Assembly: GCA_002633005.1 (NCBI GenBank)
Contig: NMRA01000405.1
Coordinates: forward strand, 146,702-210,701
Length of the DNA: 64,000 nucleotides
Origin: Phoronis australis
Lineage: Eukaryota > Phoronida > Phoronidae
Reading direction: 5' to 3'
Shown: one piece after another, positions 47,084-57,662 of the stretch
How positions within the stretch are numbered: the first letter of the stretch is position 1
Layout: every line of letters starts with the position of its first letter
Translations under genes and position numbers: made by a program
Notes under the pieces: model-generated
Databases searched by the model: none
Told to the model about the DNA's origin: nothing
Seen by the model: the letters and a program-made list of their open reading frames with translations, nothing else

Positions 47084-48564
47084 CTGCAAATAGAAAGGGT
47101 TTCCATGTAGGAGTTTGCCAGTACACCAACCTAATCACAATACTGCTACAGGTGGAAGGTTAGTCATCCTCTGGTGTATATGGCCAGCTGACTGGAATCT
47201 TTGAACTGAATAAACTCACCTCTCAGTTAACTCACATTTTCTATTGCTATACTGGCCCTTCTCATTTACAATTACCAAACAAGTTCAGATAAAGGATTAC
47301 CTAAAAATAGAACAATATTTTCGTATTTTTGAGATTGTCAATCTAAAGGCTTTGCTTGTTAACTCCAACAAACAAGATAAGTTGAATGCAACCATCAAAT
47401 AAGTTTCCAGTGAGTTTTTCCATTGATTTCAAATCACAAAGCAATCTTGGACCAAGCTGGGAACAAACCCCCGACTCCTCGCTGATGAATCAATCTGCTT
47501 CGGGCACCTTAAGCAATCTGCTTAAGCGCCACAGTTGAAAGTAAACCCAAAGAGTGTAACATATGTAGGTAGCTCGAGGACAAGAAAGGGATCTTTTGAT
47601 AATTTTTTTGTTTGAGGTAACATGCACACCAGATTTTTTGGGTAGAAGACTCTCGGTGTAACTGGCTTTACTCTCACGCATGCGGGTACCTAGACATAGC
47701 AGGTATACACAGGCCATAGCATGTCCCCATAAAATGCTACTCATTTCAAAATACAGCGAATAACATCGGATGAAGCATGCATATGGACACTGTGAGTTGT
47801 AATTACATAACACATAACATGACTATGGAGACAATTTAGTCAATGCAATTTGAACATATAAATGAAAATCTGTCAAGCTTCTCTTGCCAGGTGCCATTTT
47901 GAGGTAGTTATGCGAAATCATGCCAGTTTGCGAATACAAAGTTCAAAGGATACAAATCTTATAAAATCCTAACATGTTACTTTTTGCAAGTGTCAGCTGC
48001 CAGGTCATGTGCTCAGCTTAGTCTTTTACATTGGCCTCACGTGACATCAATTGACCTACTTTATACTGGCCATGTTAACACAGTGAACGCCAGGGGATAT
48101 GACGTTATACCACCTGCTGCAGTGTTAAAAATGGCAAGTTTCCGATTTTGGGATCTGAACGAGGGACTGCTCAAAGAATAAGTTTGATAACGGGAGTATT
48201 TCTTTAAGTCGGAAGGAATTAAATATATTGACGGCCTCTTAAGGTGTCCCCTATTATATTGACAGTTGTTCTTTTGTTTATTAAAACCATCTAGCAGTAA
48301 GCTGAGGAGTTGGAACAAACATGGCGACTACCAAGTGAATAAACGTCTGACTGCTATCTCATGTTATTGTTGTTTCTCAGCATATTACATCCCCATATGC
48401 GCAAAAGGTTTTTATAACAACGTGACTTTGATGTTTAAGTCAGTGTGAGGCATAATTTCCCGAAAAGCTTCCGGCGTATGAAGTTCCTATATAGTCCAGG
48501 CCCTTAACCCGAAAACGTTTACACCTCGGATTAAAGCAAGAAATTTGGCACACTGGTACTTTTT
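47084..48564. other. Region upstream of the located MARS1 exons
   Basis: Should contain, or lie just inside, the missing first MARS1 exon. Minus-strand donors were checked near 47213, 47228 and 49225; none is preceded by an open frame with an ATG and the required phase 1. A weak tRNA-promoter-like segment (GGGTTTGTTCCC, minus strand, about 47455-47475) may be a SINE remnant. Confidence 0.3.
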
Positions 48565-48570
48565 NTAGGC

Positions 48571-49173
48571 GTCCTCAGCTTCTGATCGTCCCCAATACAC
48601 TATATATAATACTACAAGGTATGACACTCCCGACCAGAAGTTCCACGGGTGCTTCACTTCAGCCGTCCATATGAAACACAAAAGTCAATAAATTTGCACA
48701 AAACAGATGTTCAACAAACCATGAGTAAGTGTTCTTTCTTCTAATAATATTTAGGGTGTCAAAGCATGAAAATTTTCCCAAAAAGCCAAAGCGTATTTTC
48801 AATAGTGTCCCACAACATCAAACTCCACATGTAGCCACACCATTTCGTAACCTTCCGTGATGAACCGACATCCATCTGTAACTCATCACATAATTCCGTA
48901 CTGACACACGTGGAACCCTATTGATGGTATGCATTGGCTTTTTGGTAAGAATTTTGTGATTTGACCACAAATTTGTTGCGAACTCGCTGGAGCAGGACAC
49001 TGTAAATGCTAGTATCAGAACAGAAGAAAGAACAATTGCTCGTGGTTTGTTGAACCCGTTTTGTGTTTGATATGGACGGCTAGAAGTGAAGCACCCGTGG
49101 AAATCCTTATCCCGAGTGTCAAACTTTGTAGTTTATATATAGTGTATTGGGGACGATCAGAAGCAGAGGACAC
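48571..49173. mobile_element. Foldback element with about 130-150-bp arms
   Basis: Left arm 48571-48721 and right arm 49043-49173 are inverted copies. Shared landmarks are TCTGATCGTCCCCAATACAC, CACGGGTGCTTCACTTC and GTTCAACAAACCA. The left arm has a roughly 22-bp insertion. The 320-bp centre has a 60-codon ORF with no recognised relatives. An N base at 48565 sits just outside the left arm. Confidence 0.7.
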
Positions 49174-49469
49174 CTGTGGGTGAAACTGAAAGCTGCTTTA
49201 CGATTGCAATTACTGCCACTGGTTTACTCACGGCGACCTCCATCCACGAAGTTTATTGTTAGGGTTAGAGTCTTTAAATTTGACGCAGTCAATACTTTCA
49301 GGCAGTGAAAGTTTCCTTCATCAGAATATATATTCATTTTCAGTACAGCTGGTTGACAAACTTGGCATGAACTATTAACAGCCTGTATCCGCAAGCACTA
49401 TTCACGCTTCTAACATTAAAACGGAAGTTATATCAAACAAAAGCCATACCCTCTGACACAGCGCCACCT

Positions 49470-49795
49470 GCAAACGCGACCCAGTCGCAAAATAGTCTCC
49501 TACACAGACCCACGAGATTGGTTGGGGTCTGCTACAGCGCACTTTTCCATCTGTTTTCNATGACCAGAGTCTTCACAAGTGGAGGAGTATTTTATATAGG
49601 AAGTAAACACTTGCGGAGGTCGCCTTTGTTTTTGTTTTCAAATTACACTGCAGTTGTATTCTTTGATAATTTGTAAAGGTGTAAACAAAAATACTCCAAG
49701 TATATGGCCTTTGTGCTTATGATATACCTCGCATTTTGCCTAATATAACTTTTGACATAAGTAATTGGCTTGTAAAATGCACACTTTATCTATTC
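49470..49795 (+). repeat. Direct repeat D, copy 1 (partner at 52991-53315)
   Basis: The first 24 bp (GCAAACGCGACCCAGTCGCA...) and the last 235 bp (from AGTCTTCACAAGTGGAGGAG) match 52991-53315 at a constant offset of about 3520. The middle 66 bp does not match at all. The match resumes exactly at the N at 49559. Confidence 0.85.
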
Positions 49796-50397
49796 ATCAG
49801 CCTTACACAGTCGGTCATAAAGCCGATGTTATGTTTATTTGACGCCGCATGGTCGTCAATACTTGCATTTGAAGGCAACATGTTCATCTAATCAGATTTT
49901 GAATTTGCCAATGCCCAAATAACATGCAGTGCTGCGAACACAAACCAATTTGCTAGTGTGAGGAACTGGCCGTACTAATCAGTGGCGGATCTAGGATACC
50001 ATAATGGGGTGTCCAACATGTTGCCTCGGGACATTGTGCAAGGTGTGATTGGCAATTGCATGTGCGTAAGCAGCCCAAAAGGTGAGGGAGCCAGCCCGCG
50101 GAAGTGCACCTTCCATTCAGGAAAATCTACCATTCGACTATCGATTAAAAGAAAGGAGCAGCCACTCCGCGACAACTTGGACGTTCACCGCTACCGGTCC
50201 TACTTCCTAGACTCAATATTTCCTCACACTCCACACTGTTGCCCCTTCATTTGCTTGCGGCAGCTGAGGGGGGGGGGCCTAAATCCGCCTATGCTAATTC
50301 CCATAAATTCTGAAGGTGTTTCTTTAGTCAAGAGGTAGTTCTTCGTGGTAAATGGAAATGTAATCCTATCAAGGTAAAAACTATAAAAAATTTTATN

Positions 50398-50690
50398 GAG
50401 TAAATACGCGAAGCCTCTTGTCACGTGGCTTTTTTATTTCCCGCCAATAAGATTCAATTGGATATTGAGGCAAGAGAGACGTGCGATTACTACTGCGATA
50501 TACAAAACCTTACTACAACTACCATTACTACGAGATCTATTTAATATATTGTGTGGAGTGCCTGAACAAGTGAGAATGCCTGTCATAGATTACCTTAACA
50601 GCTTCTGTGGATCCATCACCCAGTAAGTACTCTGCTTTTATAACATGTGTTAAGTCGACGTTATGTTTTTTTGAAAATGGTTGTTGTCAA
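50398..50690 (+). repeat. Direct repeat E, copy 1, containing a 59-codon open frame
   Basis: Matches 51278-51571 with about 95% identity, offset 880. It begins immediately after the N at 50397. The upstream part has CACGTG, TTTCCCGCC (E2F-like) and CCAAT motifs. The open frame then reads RFNWILRQERRAITT and LCGVPEQVRMPVIDYLNSF to a donor (CCCA then GTAAGT at 50621). In this copy the likely initiator ATG is ATA. Product not recognised. Confidence 0.75.
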
Positions 50691-50742
50691 CATCAGATAA
50701 ACACACTTGCAAAATTTAGTAAAGATCCTGCAAACAGTTTAG

Positions 50743-51062
50743 GAGACACAGCCATGCGGACAAAAAACAAAACTGCCACTAGGAGGTACCACAGTCGTTG
50801 AAGTCGTTGGAAAATCATCGTCAGCTGCCCTAGTGAGAACATGCATGCCAATTTTCACATTTATCCTTAGAGTGGAATTTGCAAGCCATCTATGAATGGG
50901 GAGAGACACAGCCATGGGGACAAAAAACAAAACCGCCACTAGGAGGTACCACAGTCGTTGAAGTCGTTGGAAAATCATCGTCAGCTGTCCTAGTGAGAAC
51001 ATGCATGCCAATTTTCACATTTATCCTTAGAGTGGAATTTGCAAGCCATCTATGAATGGGGT
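50743..51062. repeat. 160-bp tandem duplication of a family B unit
   Basis: Two units, 50743-50902 and 50903-51062, nearly identical (AGACACAGCCATG... to ...CCATCTATGAATGGGG). The core GCCACTAGGAGGTACC marks it as a family B relative on the minus strand. Confidence 0.85.
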
Positions 51063-51277
51063 CAGTATTCCCCTCACCCCCTTAGGCCTTTTGTGAGACT
51101 TTCGCGCCACATTTGGAACTCGATGGAAAAGAACCCGTTGAGGTAGTTCGTATGCTGGGGACCTAATTCCATATTTGGTTTGAGCTCAGTGGGACTTCGC
51201 AACAGGTAACTGTGGTGGGGGGGTCCCAACTGTATTTGTCGGTACTGCCCATTGAGTGCATCTATAAGAACAACAGG

Positions 51278-51571
51278 GAGTAAATACGCGAAGCCTCTTG
51301 TCACGTGACTTTTGTATTTCCCGCCAATGAGATTCAATTGGATATTGAGGCAAGAGAGACGTGCGATTACTACTCCGATATACGAAACCTTGCTACTACT
51401 ACTGCTACTACGAGATCTATGTAATACATTGTGTGGAGTGCCTGAACAAGTGAGAATGCCTGTCATAGATTACCTTAACAGCTTCTGTGGATCCATCACC
51501 CAGTAAGTACTCTGCTTTTATAACATGTGTTAAGACGACGTTATATGTTTTTTCGAAAAGGGTTGTCAGGC
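51278..51571 (+). repeat. Direct repeat E, copy 2, with ATG-started open frame
   Basis: Partner of 50398-50690. Here CCAATG supplies an ATG at about 51327, giving a 59-codon frame (MRFNWILRQERRAITTPIYE...) that ends either at the TAA inside CAGTAAGT or at the splice donor GTAAGT (51505). Preceded by CACGTG and TTTCCCGCC motifs. It may be the promoter and first exon of a plus-strand gene whose other exons I could not find, or a repeat fragment. Confidence 0.5.
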
Positions 51572-52990
51572 AAACACGATAATTGACAAGAAAAAGCATA
51601 ATGACGAAGGCTATATGCTTGGGGGTATTTGGGGTGTGACCCTCAACAAATGTCTACTTAGATGAGTAAAAATAAGAAGTTGGGTAAGGATGGAAAATGC
51701 TGAGCAAAGATGCCATTCAAGTGAAGTGTGTGATTGCATTTTGACTATGTGTTTGTGATAAATTTGCTTTTCTCTTAAATTGCGGATTTTCTTATTATTA
51801 ATAAGTTTTGTTGTCAACTGCTTCGGTACTAAATCAAGATCGGATGAGCCTTTAAAAGTTGGCGTTAGCTTTAAGATATAACGTTGTTAGTTGCCACTGA
51901 GTTGTTGAAACGGCAGTTCTCTTTCAAAATATTTACTAGCTTCAGATCTTGAAAAATGCCAATGGTTTCCATATTTTGATAGGGCTTCATTACAAAACGT
52001 GAATCAACATAGTAGTTTTCAAGTGTTAGTTTTTTGCCGCCGTAATGGAATCCATCGTGGAAATTTATTGAAAGCCATGCCTAGAATACATCGTTCGTGA
52101 GCATTCTCGAGCTTTAAGTAGTCCTTTCTGACTAAAGTTTAAACGAGACATGACGACTGTTGGACCACGTCAGTGCTAAAGGAAGAATTAATCCGGGGTT
52201 CTCAAGTCCAAAATTCATGAAATACTCGGAAAAAATGCAGAAAATGAAGTCTTTTTGTAGAGTACAAAATTAATTAATTCAACAATAAAGTAAAGCTACT
52301 GATAATACATTTCCACGATTTAAATTAAGGCGAAAAAGGCCACACAGAACAAAACTTGAACGAACAAAATGTTTAAATACAACACGTCACGACGATAACT
52401 TATAATTTTATCATTATTTCTCTGGTATAATCGTATGAATGGGATGCTGATAGCAGTAAATGTCGGTGAAAATTTCTGATAACGCCGTAGACAATTTTTG
52501 TTTTCGCTGAAACATCTCAAAATGTCGTTGTTTGGAACCAATTGTTGTTTTTTTATAGTTTCTTCTACCTTTTCGCATAACTACTCCAATACAATATATT
52601 TCAAATTGTTAGGAAAAGCACACAGGGTAATCTTAGTCTAGTAAAGAGCACAGACTACTGCGTCCCTCGTACCTCCACGTGGCTGGCGCTTTTCATTTAC
52701 CCATCTTAAACAGGGTAATTTCGCCTAGTAAAAAGCACAGACTATTGATAAAACAGTATCACACTCAAACGTTTAGAATCTCTTCGAATTTTGCATCACC
52801 CCAACGATAAGCGATTATCGAAAAGGGCGGGAACTGAGAACTGAGACCCATGCGGGACTTCAGCCGGCCAGAAAAATTAGATTTCCCTGCTGACTAATCT
52901 CTCTATAATCCGCTGGGCAGAGAAAGCACCACACTTAAATTCAGTACCGATTTTCGACACACTGTATTGTGTATGAGGACGCATTATGTC
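51572..52990. other. Non-coding stretch with a short duplication
   Basis: No gene recognised. AGGGTAAT..AGTCTAGTAAAGAGCACAGACTA at 52625-52658 recurs with changes at 52713-52745. Confidence 0.4.
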
Positions 52991-53315
52991 GCAAACGCGA
53001 CCCAGTCGCAAAATTACTTTTTTTACTCTCGCGACATCTAGCGCCCAGATAGCGTTTTGATGACATGCGCGTTAATAGAATGACCCAAGTCTTCACAAGT
53101 GGAGGAGTATTTTATATAGGAAGTAAACACTTGCGGAGGTCGGCTTTGTTTTTGTTTTCAAATTACACTGCAGTTGTATTCTTTGATAATTTGTAAAGGT
53201 GTAAACAAAAATACTCCAAGTACATGGCCTTTGTGCTTATGATATACCTCGCATTTTGCCTAATATAACTTTTGACATAAGTAATTGGCTTGTAAAATGC
53301 ACACTTTGTCTATTG
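52991..53315 (+). repeat. Direct repeat D, copy 2
   Basis: Partner of 49470-49795. Its first 64 bp (52991-53054) also occur, inverted and almost perfect, at 63430-63493. The tip contains the short palindrome GCGAC-CCA-GTCGC. Confidence 0.85.
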
Positions 53316-53829
53316 TACATTTTCAGAAAAAAATAGTTTTGCAATACAAATAATTACGTGCACACAACTAAGAGAATGGCAAGTCAATGGGTAACATGGT
53401 ATTAAATAGGTGTAGCTTATAAATGAATGCCCCTCTGACTGACATCTAAAATAAAGTTAAACTTGTTTTTATTGAACAACATACTTTTCCTTGTTCTGTG
53501 GATGATGCTAAAGAGGGCTTCAAGTTATGCATTCAGCAGTGATTGCTCAAAACAACCAACCACCTTCCAAATGAACAACCCATCCCCTCAAAACAGATGT
53601 ATTTTTATCCTAAAATATAATTACAAATAATTTACACCAAAACAACAGCAACACTGAGTACTGAGAATGGATGTTGATTGTTATCAAATACTGATGCAAA
53701 ATATGTTAAAAAACAACATCAGTTGTGTTGTTGTCAACACTTTCCAACATTTGAGCACTTTGGAAATAAACTGGCATCTAAACTGATGCAAAAAAATAAT
53801 AAAGACCAGAAGGTGACACAGAATACAAC

Positions 53830-55518
53830 TTATCCATCTGAAAATAAAATAAGAACTGTAATCAATTGAAAATCAAGCTTTACAATGATTGGTGAAATAC
53901 CTGTAGATAAACAGTAATTATTAAACAACATGTTGCTAATGTTTAGTAGTAAACCCTGAATTCTTAACCCAAGTCCTTTAGAGTTTAAAACATCACCATG
54001 TTCATTATATAGTTCTTGAGTCATTTGAATCGGCAACTCTAGATGTGCTGCCATGGTGGAGTTTGAAGCCTGATAGATTGAAGCCAGAATTTTATGCATC
54101 TTTTAATCAAAACTATTAGCTGTTATGATTGAACTTTATAAAAGTACAAAACGGATACCTACAATAGTAAGTTAAAGGCTATGACCAGAAACGGAAGATG
54201 CATTTGAGCCGCATAATACTGGGCAACGCATATTTTACATAAAGTATATTAAAAGTGAATCAAACATTGGGAATCATTAACATATTCTGCATCAAGTAGT
54301 AGTTAATATTTGATAACAGTTGACCAACAGTTAGTTTCACATAATAAAGATGAATAAGTGTGCTTGGTTTTGAAGTAATTAATATCTAAAGTCATTCATT
54401 TGATTGTATACTGGAGTACCAAGCTAGACAAAACCATTCCACCTCAGATGGAGGTGGATTGTCCTCAATAACATTTTCACATTTGAAATGAAACCAGTCG
54501 TATCATCTGTCACATTGAATGGATGGTTGAATTCCCTCATCTGGGTCCTTACATTCTAAGTTACATACGGAACACAAGAAATGTTTCAAACTTGTTTTTG
54601 GCCTATGCTTTGACGGTTTAGAGGAAAGCTTATGCTTTGCAATTTTTGCCAAACCAGGTTACTTGGAATTCTACAAGTCTTGTAGTTTTTTAATTGGAAA
54701 GTAAGGCATAGGAGACAAACAAGCATCTTTATCCTCAAATGTAGATTTGATAGAATGCTTTTTGAGGTGGTTGCAGAATTCTTGGAGATTTTTGAAAATA
54801 CAATTCACTCCTTCTTTATAACACCCTCATTAGTAAAACAGTGTAAGTCAGAAAGCACGTTTGGCACTGAATCATTACAGAAAGTTTTTTTTACAATTTT
54901 GACTCTCATTTTGTGGATGGGTGTTTGAGATGGGAAGACGAGTAATCTGGAATATGAGGCACAGTACTCATACAATTTGTTTTAGTCCGTTTCCTGATTT
55001 CTGAATGATAACACAACATACAGGTGTTAAATAAGTATGGTTTCCCTATAACAATAAATGACAGACAAGTGCAAAAGTGCACAAATAATATTTACAAATA
55101 TTGTGACCAGCAAGCAGAACGTGATACTCTTCAGGGATGTAAAATTTGGTCTTTTCTCTGTTAATTTGAAGCAACATTCCCACCAGGTCCTTCTTGGTTC
55201 TATTAACTGGAGCTTCTGCATTATATCCATGTTTGGAAATGCTAGTTTGTAACACAGGACTGAAAGTAGAAAGCGTGAGTGAATTATTCTTAAAAGACAA
55301 TGGATGGAAATTCACCATCTGTCCACATGTAACATTTGCCATCCTTTTCTAAAAGTTTCACTCACACTCGCCTTCAAGAACCAATGTAAAACACAGTTCA
55401 CGAATCTAACAGTTTGGCATCGACAAGGGTTAACAGCACAGTTGATATGCTGACATGATTGGTGCATCTCACGTGTTATTACCAAGCAGGCCCTTTGTAA
55501 AATACAGTCAACTATCAC
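53830..55518 (-). pseudogene. Decayed coding pieces with a broken PHD finger
   Basis: Minus-strand fragments in several frames: 55518-55330 (DCILQRACLVITREMHQSCQ...), 55342-55046 (MANVTCGQMVNFHPLSFKNN... with GYNAEAPVNRTKKDLVGML), 54780-54672 (EFCNHLKKHSIKSTFEDKDA), 54582-54420 and 54099-53870. The 54582-54420 piece has the spacing of a PHD finger: CSVC, C, IQCD, then a TGA where the next Cys belongs, WFHFKC, and WFCLA followed by Trp instead of the last Cys. Two of the eight ligands are therefore lost. Stops and frame changes throughout say it is no longer coding. It could be an old gene or the remains of a transposon-encoded protein; the family is unknown. Confidence 0.5.
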
Positions 55519-55984
55519 TTGTGTTTATGTTAACTAGTTATATCTTAAACCCAAGCTCAAATAAATTTTACAAATGATAGTCACTCTTACCAAAAATACA
55601 GTACAACCTGTGTGTGGACTGTAAAATACTGTGGCCAATTAAGTCATGTACAGTTATCACTGTTCCTTACAAGATCAAAGGGCAGGCAATAAGTGGCCTA
55701 AATCACAATTTAGTTTTTTCAACAAACCCCGGACTTGGTAAGTGTAGGTATAGGTAAAGCATATCAGGGTGTGGGTAGATACAACAAAAGAGACATTAGC
55801 ACAAGTGCTACTTATAGATAGAAAATACATGTTTATGAATTATTTACAGAGAAGTACACATAGAAGATACACATGCAAAAAACATACATTACTATGTATA
55901 CAAGCCTTAGTCAAACACCTAATGGTTGAGTTGTAAATTTACTTCCAGTGAATTCTATGAGTCTCCGTTAGCCACTCGCTGATG

Positions 55985-56070
55985 GGAAATAGCCCATTGG
56001 CTGAATGGTAAATACACTTGCCAGTTTTATCAGGGTATTTATCAGGGTTGCGGTTCGATACCCTGAGGTT
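55985..56070 (+). repeat. tRNA-derived SINE head
   Basis: Box-A-like TGGCTGAATGG (about 55998-56008) and box-B GGTTCGATACC (about 56052-56062) at RNA polymerase III spacing, with flanks that do not form a tRNA acceptor stem. Confidence 0.5.
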
Positions 56071-56233
56071 GGATAACTACAATTGCCAACGCGATGCAAA
56101 AGACATGACACAACATCGAAACGGTTCTGGCACATTGTAACATATGCAGGCAATTTGTTCCAGAGAAACACTTCAATTGAGACGTAATAATTTTATGGAC
56201 TCGCCCTCATTCTCACTTGATGATTTATTGCAG

Positions 56234-56475
56234 GTCAAGCGTCTGCAAGTCTACAACCAAATTTATGAGTTGCTGGAACACTTAAAATAATTATGAAAAT
56301 TAAGCTCAAATTAATACCTAACGAACGGTTACTAAGTCTAAGCCAGGTTACAAAACAATTGTCAAGCGTCTGAAAGTCTACAACCAAATTTATGAGTTAC
56401 TGGAACACTTAATATGAAAATTAGACCTAATACACAACGAACGGTTACTACTAACTAAGCCAGGTTACAAACTTA
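56234..56475. repeat. 127-bp tandem duplication
   Basis: Two units starting GTCAAGCGTCTG at 56234 and 56361, each continuing with AAGTCTACAACCAAATTTATG and ending AAGCCAGGTTACAAA. Confidence 0.85.
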
Positions 56476-56683
56476 AACAAAGCAATCTGCTCTAGACCTT
56501 TAAACACGGAGCTGCAAACTAATGATAAATGACAAAATGAAATTATGCACTACTATGTAATTAAGCCTTTACAACGTTAAGAATTAGAAGGAATCACTAA
56601 TTTTGTAATAGAAGACGAAAGGCAGGTAAATGTCGCTTGTATACTCGCTTTCAATCGCAGTCTGTTTCTGCACCAGCAAATGC

Positions 56684-56878
56684 CAGAATCAGAAGGGAGC
56701 GGGACAATGTCAACGAGCCAATCCAGGTGGAAGTGACGTATGTCACGCGCATGCGTTCTGTCAAGAGGGATTCCCTTTCTTTACTTCCTCTCGAAGTGTT
56801 ATTGTTATAATGTTTTAGCAGAGAATTTCTCGAATTCAAGGACTGTGACAGCGGCATTGGACGAATTTCGACATGGTA
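56684..56878 (+). promoter_or_regulatory. Probable promoter and 5' non-coding exon
   Basis: A cluster of housekeeping-type sites: CCAAT (56717), a near-CRE TGACGTATGTCA, an NRF1-like CGCGCATGCG (about 56747), ETS-like ACTTCCTC and a C/T-rich stretch of the kind found at TCT initiators. It is followed by ...CGACATG and a donor GTACGT (56878-56884). The exon would end in or just after an ATG, a pattern common for short housekeeping genes. Confidence 0.4.
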
Positions 56879-57065
56879 CGTGTGCTTAATTTATTATATA
56901 TTTTATGCTAAGTATGATCTTAAGAGAAACCACTGCTCTTTTGACGGAGACACTTCGCGAAGGGCGCGTTTTTAAATTGTTGAACTCTGCGGTTCTGTGT
57001 TATTCCTTAGCCTCTTACTCTTAGTGATTAAGAGTCTTAGTCTTAGAGACTTAGGCCTACTGAAA

Positions 57066-57580
57066 TGTCACCCAGCGGAGTCAGGTAGGACCTAGCATTG
57101 TATTTTGTGATGATACCTGGATCAGCTAGTTGACGTTTACAAAATATCAACCAGCGGAGTCAGGTAGGACCTAGCATTTGTATTTTTGTGATGATACCAG
57201 GATCAGCTAGTTGACATTTGCAAAATGTCAACCAGCGGAGTCAGGTAGGACCTAGCACCTGTATTTTGTGATGATTCCTGGATCAGCTAGTTGAAATTTG
57301 TAAAATGTCAACCAGCGGAGTCAGGTAGGACCTAGCACTTGTATTTTGTGATGATACCCGGATCAGCTAGTTGACATTTGCAAAATGTCAACCAGCGCAG
57401 TCAGGTAAGACTTAGCATTTGTATTTTTGTGATGATACCTGGATCAGCTAGTTGACGTTTACAAAATATCAACCAGCGGAGTCAGGTAGGACCTAGCATT
57501 TGTATTTTTGTGATGATACCAGGATCAGCTAGTTGACATTTGCAAAATGTCTGCCACCAGCGGAGTCAGGTAGAACTAGT
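57066..57580 (+). repeat. 81-bp minisatellite, about 6.3 units
   Basis: Units contain CAGCGGAGTCAGGTAGGACC, then TTTGTGATGATACCTGGATC and AGCTAGTTGAC. The unit starts recur at about 57070, 57150, 57230, 57311, 57392, 57473 and 57555. CAGGTAGGA in every unit resembles a splice donor. Confidence 0.92.
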
Positions 57581-57662
57581 TGCCTGGTAATTCAGAAGTG
57601 TTTTTTCAAAAATTTCAGGTCATTTGCATGGAGTTTTTTGATGGCGTTGCGCTACCCGATAG

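Noticed and set aside
49211-49235. MEVA-type start with a GTGAGT donor on the minus strand as the first MARS1 exon
   Set aside because: It encodes only four residues and ends in phase 0, whereas the next exon needs phase 1.
55985-56070. Functional tRNA gene
   Set aside because: Box A and box B are present, but no seven-base acceptor stem or anticodon arm can be formed.
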